DNA of 64,000 bases from Lycium barbarum (lineage: Eukaryota > Streptophyta > Magnoliopsida > Solanales > Solanaceae): contig NC_083346.1 in assembly GCF_019175385.1 (NCBI RefSeq), forward strand, positions 118,981,771-119,045,770, read 5' to 3'. Shown here piece after piece: positions 56,450 to 64,000 of this stretch. The notes under the pieces are model-generated. The model was given only the letters and a program-made list of their open reading frames with translations. It searched no databases and was not told where the DNA came from. Each line of letters opens with the position of its first letter. The stretch's first letter is position 1. The position numbers were made by a program, and so were the translations under genes.

Positions 56450-57290
56450 GGATGGGCAATTAAGGTGTGTCACCATGAATTTGGCATTTCTTATTTGAAA
56501 TGCTAACGCACCCATAGTGGATGTGCATGTATCCTTATACTTCATGGCAAACACACCGATGTTGGGTGTTATTTGATGATACCACATTGTGGTGACAATT
56601 AGTGAGTCGCATATGCTAAAGTATAGTGCAATTGGTTTATAGCTAACCAGTGTGGTAATTTTCCAGCAGTACTTATTTCTAGCTAGTTTTTTTTTTTTTA
56701 AATTTAATAATAGAAAAGAGCTATTAAACCCATTGACGTAATTAATGGTTAAATACGTTATTTTTTTAACGAAGAATCACTGTGGATAAAAATGACTTTC
56801 ACTAATGGAGGTAAGATGACAAAATGGTAGTAATATGTAACATCAATGATCAACTTTATTATCTTCGTTCTGATAACATAAACTATATACTAAATTGTTA
56901 TCATTAAGAAACATATATATAAATGACTAAAAATATCTTTGAACTATTGAAATAGAATAAAAATACATTTGATTTGATTTTTGGTCCAAAAGTACCCCGT
57001 ATTATTTGAAATAGGACAAGATGTCCTCAGTGGCAGCAAATTGGCTCAATTATGCTTCTATCCCGTTAATGGACATACAGGACAGGTCTCATTTTCCCCT
57101 TTTAAAACTTATATATGGACTCTACCTTAGAAATCCGAATCCTTATTCCAATAGAGAAAAAAAAAAAAATAGGTGATCTCTTTATTCCACCTATATGTGT
57201 AGTTTATGGAGGAAAGAATTATTCGATATCTGAATTGGCGGAAGGTAGCATGTATTCATAAAATATATTAGACCATCTTCTGCTCTTATC
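56450..57290. repeat. Segmentally duplicated flank X, copy 1
   Basis: Shares many blocks in order with 63270-63945, for example ATGCTAACGCACCCAT, GTTGGGTGTTATTT, ATGATACCACATTG, ACAATTAGTGAGTCGCAT and AAAGTATAGTGCAA. It is not coding. It lies directly before the BPG2 relic at 57410. Confidence 0.8.
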
Positions 57291-57409
57291 TTTCACCTTT
57301 TCATGTACAGACGCTATATAATGTTTGCCCACCGTTGACTATTTTTTTTGTTAAATAACCGTCACATTTTATTCACTAAGTGACCCACCATTGACTATTA
57401 TGGCCCAAA

Positions 57410-57610
57410 GATGAAACTGGTTTATCGATGCCTCTAAGATGGTTTCAGTTTGCTCAAGCATAAATGGAAAACGATTTTAAAGAGCATAGAATGATAGAAT
57501 TACTCAAATTGTTCTGTTTTTTATATTTCCCGTTTCCATGGAGCGAGTTTCTGAATATGCAAGGGCAGATTGAATCGAATATGAGCAGGTTGAAAACGGG
57601 TTATAGACAA
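57410..57610 (+). pseudogene. BPG2 fragment B (intron 3 end, exon 4 start, 3' UTR piece)
   Basis: GATGAAACTGGTTTATCGAT and GCCTCTAAGATGGTTTCA match intron 3 near 50105-50140. CCCGTTTCCATGGAGCGAGT then TTCTGAA matches the first codons of exon 4 (50224-50251). It then jumps to a 3'-flank block ending GGTTGAAAACGGGTT (matches 50640-50660). The body of exon 4 is deleted, so nothing is encoded. Confidence 0.85.
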
Positions 57611-57977
57611 ATGCAGAAAAAAATCCAATCCGCTCACATTTAATATGGGTTAAAAAAGTTGGTCAAGCAACGGATAATATGAATATCCTTATTTTCCACT
57701 CCTATATGATTCACAAATCAATTTTATTATTCTGAATCAGTGATACATTTAGACATATTCTCTTCAAACCCCAATGGAGGAGACCAAATTAAACAAGAGT
57801 AACACTTTTTTTTCAATTCCTCTTATCCAACTAAATTAGATAACTGGTAGTGATGAGTGCTGAATCTTCAAAGATAAACTGGAAAAATATTTCAACTTTA
57901 ACAAACATAAGAAATCACATAACGAGGATAATTCAACCAAACCATAATTAAAATTTTGAACTCAACAACACCATTGC

Positions 57978-58050
57978 AACAGTAAAACATCAATGCATGG
58001 CAACAAGTAAAACATCAATGCATGGCAACAAGTAAAACATCAATGGCAAC
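57978..58050. repeat. 25-bp tandem repeat, 2.8 copies
   Basis: AGTAAAACATCAATGCATGG plus CAACA occurs at 57981-58005 and 58006-58030, with a partial copy to 58050. The matching position downstream of DUF26 copy 1 (near 51260) has a single degenerate copy. The amplification is therefore specific to this duplicate. Confidence 0.85.
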
Positions 58051-58207
58051 GGAAAAAGATGAATGAAACGAGAAGGAAAACCCCAAAAATCAACGATAAA
58101 TTTTCTTGTCACACCCTAGGCTCTCGTTTTTATTTTGAATATTCAGAGCAATAAAGAGGGTTGAATCTTCGTGAATCGTGGAAGCAAGGGGTAGGATCTA
58201 GTTTAAT

Positions 58208-58612
58208 TTATTTGCTGAATGAGTATTGTTCATATCTCATCGAACAATTATCAGCAAGTTTGACTTGACCTCCAATGCTTCCATCACAAGTACTCAACAA
58301 AAATGATCTTGCACTACTTAGACAAACGCCACAGTCTGAAAGTTCTAAAATTGTGTTGCAAGTATAATGACCATAAGCTGAGCCATCGTTTGCATAGAAA
58401 TCATAACCTTTAACCGGGGTCACATGTTTTAAATTTTCAAGAAGATACACCAAGGCTTTTGCAAATGGATCATTCTTATCATACTTACTGCCATTGCATA
58501 TATAGCTCACCTCATTGGTATTTGGTGCACTTCTCACAATGCTACTAAACCAAAACATTCCAATTACAAGGAATGTGGTTACCACTCTCATTCTCAAAAT
58601 AGAAATATCCAT
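58208..58612 (-). CDS. Secreted single-DUF26 (ginkbilobin-2-like) protein, copy 2
   Basis: 134 residues, one exon, with a signal peptide ending near VRSAPN. It keeps all six domain cysteines, the C-X8-C-X2-C core (CNTILELSDCGVC), Asn after the first Cys, and Glu in RYEQ. Like its neighbours it has Gln (GGQV) where ginkbilobin-2 has mannose-binding Arg93. It has one extra residue (ADNC) before the last Cys. It is the most diverged of the three in the middle (ENLKHVTPVKGYDFY). The frame is intact and the TATA-like motif conserved, so it is probably expressed. It lies between BPG2 relics B and C. Confidence 0.83.
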   Translation of the reverse strand: MDISILRMRVVTTFLVIGMFWFSSIVRSAPNTNEVSYICNGSKYDKNDPFAKALVYLLENLKHVTPVKGYDFYANDGSAYGHYTCNTILELSDCGVCLSSARSFLLSTCDGSIGGQVKLADNCSMRYEQYSFSK

Positions 58613-58656
58613 AGCTAGCCTCTCTAGTTTTGTATCTTCCTATCTGCTAGTATTTG

Positions 58657-58664
58657 TTTAAATA
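58657..58664 (-). promoter_or_regulatory. TATA-like motif, DUF26 copy 2
   Basis: TATTTAAA on the minus strand, 45 bp upstream of the ATG; closer than in the other two because 30-odd bases of leader are missing here. Confidence 0.6.
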
Positions 58665-60239
58665 GATTTGGCCATCATTGGTTTCTCCATCAATGCAAAT
58701 AAAATATTCCATGACTTTGGTCTAATTGGCTTGATTATATTTTTATTAAATATTCCTAAGACAACATATAGTCCATTCATTTAAGTTGATGTGACAATAT
58801 TTTCTTAGTGCTCCGTTCTAAAGAGAATGATGCAGTTTTATATTCGAAATGCATGTATATATTATGACATGCATGTTTAATTTAAGACCTTAAACATGGT
58901 TATAAGGTAGACGAGGAGCTCAATGTAACATGCTTTGATTCTTTCTCCAAGATGATTCCAATAATGATGATTCCAATGACGAATAGAATTACTTGGAGAG
59001 ATGATTAGAGAACAAAGAGATCAAAAGGATGAAAAAGAAGATGTGTCAAGAGTTAAATTTGGAATTTTTCGGTGAACAAGAAAAAGAGTTACCAACTTCG
59101 GCCCGAAGAAAACTAAGATCAAAGAGCAATATATATTTAATAAAATCCATATTGTTGGAGTTTAGTTTGTTGGATCTAGTCTAGTACTAATGTGAAGAGC
59201 ATTGAGGTTTTCTCATTTCTCTCAAATTTGACTTTTATAGGGATTTTGGTCTAGTCGCCCCTTATGTTTTCTGTATTTTGTTCTTTGTTTTAATAAACTC
59301 CACAACCATGCATGGGGTGGCTTTATTTAAAAAACAAATGTCTTTCATATAAACATTTATTGCTTAATCATAGTTAAGTTATAATACGTATTTTTGTTGG
59401 AAATATTACGGAAAATACTTGATCACGAACACTATATGAAATTCTTGAAAGCTTGAGGCGTGTCCATTATCCATAAGAAAATTTCACCCATTATAGGTGT
59501 ATCCCTCGAGATTCAGCAAGCTCTTCTAGTACAAAATTAGAAACTAAAATCTTTATACCCAACTCACATAATATGGAAGGAAGAATTTATCTTTGTCTCT
59601 TATCACATCCCAAACGGGAGAGAAAGGAAAAGAAAATTTAGGGATTTGGGCTAAAGACAAATATATCCTCATTTTAATGTGTTGGCATGTATTGTTGGGG
59701 ATATTTTGGAGAATCAAAATATGGATATAATGCTAACTTAGTACTTTCATGTAGCAGGTTAACGAAACCCATATACATATAAGAAAGAAAAATTTCTCTT
59801 AATATATCCCTTCAACATCAAAATATAGCACAAGTATATAGAGAATAGATCAATATCAAGGCCGGTATAGACCTTTGCCGGTTATGAAGAGGTTTAATAG
59901 CTAATAAAAGTAGTTTGCTTCAAATGCAAATAAAGGATCAATTATAATATATGATAATGAATCATTAATGGTGTGTAACCACAGCCATTTGCTAATTTTA
60001 GGATAAAAAGATTTGTTATCATATTAAATAAATACTCATTAACAAGGTATTTTAAAAAAAAAAAAATTGTTTTTATTACATAAGGGGGTAGGGGAAGGGG
60101 AATTAATAAGGTATTAAGGATTGAACCTAGACATTAATAAAAATATTATTTTCTTGAGATTTTAAAATTATTTTCCAACAATCCTCCACATATCTTTAAA
60201 AAAAAAAAAGGAATAGAATGAAATAGATAGCTGAGAGTC
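58665..60239. other. Gene-free region between DUF26 copies 2 and 3
   Basis: No gene recognised. GTTGGAAATATTACGGAAAA near 59397 and TTAAAATTATTTTCCAACAA near 60163 form a weak inverted pair that may bound an unidentified insertion. Confidence 0.35.
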
Positions 60240-60248
60240 TGAGACAAT

Positions 60249-60890
60249 GTAACTTTCAGAAGTATCCGACTAAAGAGGTAGCTGAGTCAATTTTGCTTGT
60301 GAACATGTTAGAACATTTATAGTGTACAATGTGTTGTCCACGACTTGAAATATCACTATTTCAGTAGTGTAGGCAAAATGGGCAGATTGAATCGAATATG
60401 AGCGGGTTGAAAACGGATTAGATAGAAATGGAAAAGAATGCTATACGAAGGAGACCCAATAAAAACAAGTGAGAGAACACTTGTGCCATTATAGCGTATG
60501 CACACACGTAAGTGAATTGGGAAATAGGAGCACTCAAGATTCCTTCTTGTGTTCACGTCTCTTGTAATTAAACACTTGTGAGTTTTCACATAGACGGATT
60601 TAAAATTTAAAGTTTATGTGTTTCTATAATGACCTCAAGGTTTATACTATAATTCTCTATGAGAATCAACAACTGCTCCTCTTTAAATTTACATGTGTTT
60701 GCTTGACTTGACACGAAATTTAAGAAAATAAAGAGAAATTTGAATCTTGTCGTCTAAAACTAAATTTGTGTATAATGTACCAAAATCCTTTAAATCTTGT
60801 GTTCTTAAGAATATCACATGGGATATAAGAATTAAGGAGTTACAAAATATAGAAAATGACATTCTTTTTAAAATAGAATAATAAAGAAAG
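60249..60890 (+). pseudogene. BPG2 fragment C (last codons plus 3' flank)
   Basis: TAACTTTCAGAAGTATCCGA then CTAAAGAGGTAGCTGAGTC matches the last codons and stop of BPG2 exon 4 (50517-50556). Similarity continues, with indels, through the 3' flank to about 51060 (ACATGGGATATAAGAATTAA). Together with the following DUF26 gene it reproduces the BPG2-end/DUF26 layout of copy 1. Confidence 0.87.
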
Positions 60891-60965
60891 CAAGACACGT
60901 GAAACAAAGGTGCTACAAAATAGCTTCGGGAAACCCAAAAAAAGAATCAACTCTTATCCAACTAA

Positions 60966-61310
60966 TAGCCTGTTTGGCCAAGCTTATTTTTTCCACCAAA
61001 AGTACTTATTTTATCAATAAGTACTTATTTTAAAAAAAAGTGAGGTGTTTGGTCAAGCTTTTGGAAGAAAATAAGTGCTTTTGGGAAGTAGCAGAAGCAG
61101 TTTTTCAGAAGCTAAAAAATACCTTTTGCCCAAAAACACTTTTTTGAAAAGTACTGTTGAGGAAAATACACACAAAAACACTTTTTAAAAGCTTGGCCAA
61201 ACAGTAATTGCTGCTCAAAAGTACTTTTTAAATTAATTGGCCAAACACAAACTGCTTTTAGCCAAAAGTACTTTTTAAAATAAGTTATTTTTAGAAGCTT
61301 CTTCAAACAT
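60966..61310. mobile_element. MITE with GTTTGGCCAAGCTT ends
   Basis: TAGCCTGTTTGGCCAAGCTT at the left, with inverted AAGCTTGGCCAAACAG at about 61190-61206 and further ATTGGCCAAACACAAACTGC words. Inner AAAAGTACTT/AAGTACTTTT words occur in both orientations. Absent from the corresponding place near copy 1, so it inserted after duplication. Confidence 0.65.
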
Positions 61311-61559
61311 AAACAGGAAAATTCCTACAAGTTTAACAAAGATAAGAAATCACATTACCAGGATATAAGTCAAGCAATACATGATTTGAAGTTTTAACTC
61401 AACAACACATTACAAAAAGAAGATGAATAAAACGAGATAAAAACTAAGAGAACACCAAAAAATCAAAGATAAAGTTCCTCGTTCCTCGTAGGCTTGGAGC
61501 AATAAATGGTTGAATCTTTGTGGATCATGGCAGCAAGGGGTAGATTCTACCGCTCTAGT

Positions 61560-61661
61560 TTATTTGTTGAACGAGTATTGTTCGTACCTCATAGAGCAAT
61601 TAGCAAATTCTTATTTGTTGAACGAGTATTGTTCGTACCTCATAGAGCAATTAGCAAATTC
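61560..61661. repeat. Perfect 51-bp tandem duplication at the 3' end of DUF26 copy 3
   Basis: 61560-61610 and 61611-61661 are identical 51-bp copies. The second contains the true C-terminal codons and stop of the gene; the first lies just after the stop in the 3' UTR. The protein is unchanged. Confidence 0.93.
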
Positions 61662-62027
61662 AACTTGACCTCCAATGCTACCATCACAAGTACTCAACAA
61701 GTATGATTTTGCACTACTTAGACAAAGGCCACAGTCTGAAAATTCAATAATGGAGTTGCAAGTAGCATGACCATAAGCAATGGCATCATTAGGATAAGGA
61801 GACGTTGAATAGTAAGTGTAACCTTGATTTGGAGTCACATTTTGTAATGCTTCAAGAACATAAGCTAATCTTAGTGCAAATGGACCACTCTTATCATACA
61901 AATTACCATTGCATATATAATCCACTACTTTGGTATTTGGTTCAGTTCTCACAAAGCTACAAAACCCTAACACTAATCCAATTACAAGAGATGTTGTTAG
62001 CACTCTCATTCTCAAAATGGAAACCAT
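61611..62027 (-). CDS. Secreted single-DUF26 (ginkbilobin-2-like) protein, copy 3
   Basis: 138 residues, one exon. Signal peptide (SLVIGLVLGFCSFVRT region), then a single DUF26 domain with six cysteines and the C-X8-C-X2-C core (CNSIIEFSDCGLC). Compared with copy 1 it has a small insertion (YYSTSPYPNDAIAYGH) in the loop before the core, and it is otherwise nearer to copy 1 than to copy 2. Asn after the first Cys and the RYEQ Glu are kept; the Arg93 equivalent is Gln. Expected to be secreted to the cell wall; antifungal or carbohydrate binding is a family-level inference. Confidence 0.85.
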   Translation of the reverse strand: MVSILRMRVLTTSLVIGLVLGFCSFVRTEPNTKVVDYICNGNLYDKSGPFALRLAYVLEALQNVTPNQGYTYYSTSPYPNDAIAYGHATCNSIIEFSDCGLCLSSAKSYLLSTCDGSIGGQVEFANCSMRYEQYSFNK

Positions 62028-62125
62028 ACCATACTTTTTGCCTCTCTATTTTTATGTATCTTCCTATCTTCTATTAGTATATAGTATTTCTTTTGTGTGA
62101 CAAATTTGAGTTTCACATGTTCTTG

Positions 62126-62133
62126 TTTAAATA
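62126..62133 (-). promoter_or_regulatory. TATA-like motif, DUF26 copy 3
   Basis: TATTTAAA on the minus strand, 99 bp upstream of the ATG, in the same sequence context as for copies 1 and 2. Confidence 0.62.
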
Positions 62134-62158
62134 GATTTGGCCATCCATTGGTTCCCCT

Positions 62159-62182
62159 CCCCCCCCCCCCCCCCCCCCCCCC
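62159..62182. repeat. 24-nt poly(C) run in promoter of DUF26 copy 3
   Basis: Uninterrupted C run about 25 bp upstream of the TATA-like motif. Copies 1 and 2 have short non-homopolymer sequence here (CTCCACCAAAGC and CTCCATCAATGC). The length should be treated with caution. Confidence 0.8.
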
Positions 62183-62246
62183 TCAATGCAAATTAAGTAT
62201 TCCGGTGTAACTTGTTTTTAGTTTTCACTAAATGTTCCGAGGAAAA

Positions 62247-62535
62247 CATACATGGTGTACATGTTTGGTATGACGAAAGTCATTTGCAAAAAAAAATATT
62301 TTCTACCAAAAGGGGTAAATAAATTTCTCACTTTCGACTTCATATTACGTTAATTTATATTTAGATATTATGATTAATAAAATTTAGTATATATTTTTTT
62401 AAAAAAATATTTTCACTCACCACGTCAAACACATATAACGTTTTCTAAACAAATATTTTTCATGAAAAATACATTCTTTAGGAAATCATTTTCACGAAAT
62501 ATAACTTCCGTCATACGAACCATATACACCTTATT
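62247..62535. mobile_element. MITE with GGTGTA-TGACG ends
   Basis: Left ATGGTGTACATGTTTGGTAT then GACGAAAGTCATTT. Right AAATATAACTTCCGTCATAC then GAACCATATACACC. These are inverted copies with a few mismatches. No coding capacity. Confidence 0.6.
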
Positions 62536-62778
62536 TTTTTAATCAATGCATATGCCGGCAAAGAGGTATTGATTGCTAGAAACTCATTACGAATTTTCGT
62601 GGAGGAGGTGGATCATGAAAGATTAGATTACGATTGAACATTTGAAACTTATTAAGATGAATTCAAGATTTGGTGTATTCTCCCAAATCCCTGTATGGAG
62701 GTTGTTTTCGTACTTCCAGCTGAAGTCCTTTTCTTGATTTTTAAGGAACTTGTATTTTTTAGAGAAAAAATATTTTTC

Positions 62779-63230
62779 AAAATATTTTGACCATTCAAAC
62801 ATGAACAAAATAGAAAATTATTTTTTAAAGTATTTGTATTCGTACCAAACACACCCTCTATCTTGGTGCAAAAAAAGCATATACTCTCTCCGTTCCAATT
62901 TATGTGTCAAACTTTTCTTTTAAGTCTGTTTTAAAAAGAATATAGTATTACTTTTTTTTATAGAAAAAATAACTTTAAACTTCTCATTTTATTCACGTAT
63001 TAAAAAAATATTTTGACCATTCAAACATGAACAAAATAGAAAATTATTTTTTAAAGTATTTGTATTCGTACCAAACACACCCTCTATCTTGGTGCAAAAA
63101 AAGCATATACTCTCTCCGTTCCAATTTATGTGTCAAACTTTTCTTTTAAGTCTGTTTTAAAAAGAATATAGTATTACTTTTTTTTATAGAAAAAATAACT
63201 TTAAACTTCTCATTTTATTCACGTATTAAA
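62779..63230. repeat. 226-bp near-perfect tandem duplication
   Basis: 62779-63004 and 63005-63230 appear identical by eye over 226 bp. Each copy contains a CGTACCAAACACACCCTCTA MITE end and a TACTCTCTCCGTTCCAATTT Stowaway-like end. Likely an unequal exchange or replication slippage event, or an assembly artefact. Confidence 0.9.
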
Positions 63231-63269
63231 ACAGCCAAAAAAAACAAAAAACAAATCAGCCCAACCATG

Positions 63270-63945
63270 GTGGATGGGTGCCACCATGAATTTAACATTT
63301 TTTGATTGAAATGCTAACGCACCCATTGCATATATCCTTACAATTCACGGCAAACACACCCATGTTGGGTGTTATTTCATGATACCACATTGGGGTTACA
63401 ATTAGTGAGTCGCATCTGCTAAAGTATAGTGCAAATATTACATAGCTAACCGGTGTGGTAAATTTTAAGCAGTATTTATTTGTAGTTCTTTTGTTTAATA
63501 TAGAGCAATTAAACCTATTAAAGTAGTTATTAGTTAAATACGTTATTTTCTTAACAAAGAATAACCGTGGATAAAAATGACTTTAAATAATACTAATATT
63601 TATACAAAATTACAAAATGGTAGTAACATGTAGCATCAACTTTATTATCTTCGTTCTGAGAATAGAAACTATATACTAAATTGTTATCATTAACCGTTTG
63701 ATTATTGGTCCAAAATCACCGCTGGATCATTAGAAATAGGACGAAATGCCCTGGCTCAATTATGCCCCTACTTACCGAAATGGACTCCTCCTTAGAAATC
63801 CGGATTCAAATTAAGCACAACAGAGACAGAAAAATTAAGGTGATTTCTTTGTGTAGTTTTTGAAGGAAAGAATTATCCGATATTTGTATTAGTGGAGTAT
63901 TGGTGGAAGGTAGTAAGTACATATAAAATAGTTGAGTTGTGCACA
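63270..63945. repeat. Segmentally duplicated flank X, copy 2
   Basis: Collinear with 56450-57290. In copy 1 this flank precedes a BPG2 relic and a DUF26 gene, so the duplicated array may continue beyond the window. The copy is cut at 63953 by LTR-like sequence. Confidence 0.8.
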
Positions 63946-63952
63946 AATTGAC

Positions 63953-64000
63953 TGTCACACCCCTTTTTTGGGCCCCCGCGCTATAAATGCGCAAGTTTTT
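63953..64000. mobile_element. Start of another LTR-type element (edge of window)
   Basis: TGTCACACCCCTTTTTTGGG starts with the same 11 bases as the Ogre LTR end (TGTCACACCCC) and then differs. It interrupts the duplicated flank at exactly this point. Only 48 bp are visible, so family and orientation are inferred. Confidence 0.5.

Larger units (their letters stand above)
55233..56450 (-). mobile_element. Truncated hAT element with BED-finger transposase start
   Basis: 5' portion of a hAT transposon on the minus strand. The outer end near 56440 reads GGTGTCAACCGGTTC, followed by a dense array of AACCGG/CCGGTT palindromes (56340-56430). A leader and the transposase N-terminus then follow. The catalytic core and dimerisation region are missing; similarity stops near 55255. 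Confidence 0.7.

Overview
The window is nuclear DNA of a dicot plant. Spliced genes with plant-type introns, a plastid GTPase, secreted DUF26 proteins, a very long-LTR Ogre-type retrotransposon and dense MITEs all point that way. The repeat families look like those of Solanaceae, but that is my reading by eye and no species is named. All calls were made without database searches.

Layout. (1) 1-3066 is gene-free and repeat-rich. It holds a small terminal-inverted-repeat (TIR) element carrying a piece of a mitochondrial ClpP gene (751-1226) and an F-box relic (about 2699-2890). (2) 3067-28083 is one 25 kb Tat/Ogre-lineage Ty3/gypsy retrotransposon on the minus strand. It has 5.8 kb LTRs that are almost identical, 5-bp target duplications (ACTGT), a PBS, an extra ORF1, gag-pro, a 178-bp putative intron, RT with two RNase H domains, an integrase cut off by one in-frame TAG, and two roughly 100-bp tandem-repeat arrays in the 3' region. 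It sits inside one arm of a 483-bp palindromic MITE whose other arm preserves the empty site. (3) 28486-44734 holds a truncated LINE, a two-exon gene for a plant-specific membrane protein (31300-33469, minus), a 9-bp-TSD Mutator-like element, a nested stack of three TIR elements and several other MITEs. (4) 44826-50541 is a four-exon plus-strand gene for a circularly permuted chloroplast GTPase of the BPG2/YqeH type, with one GC-AG intron. (5) 51420-62027 carries three minus-strand paralogues of a single-domain DUF26 (ginkbilobin-2-like) secreted protein. The second and third are each preceded by broken pieces of the BPG2 3' end, so the array grew by segmental duplication that dragged the neighbouring gene end along. 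A further duplicated flank (63270-63945), and then what looks like the first bases of another LTR element (63953 onward), run to the window edge.

The host genes share no obvious pathway: a plastid ribosome-biogenesis GTPase, an unknown membrane protein and apoplastic DUF26 proteins. The story of the window is genome dynamics: one very young retrotransposon, layered nested insertions, gene-fragment capture, and a tandem defence-type gene family built with fragments of the adjacent housekeeping gene.
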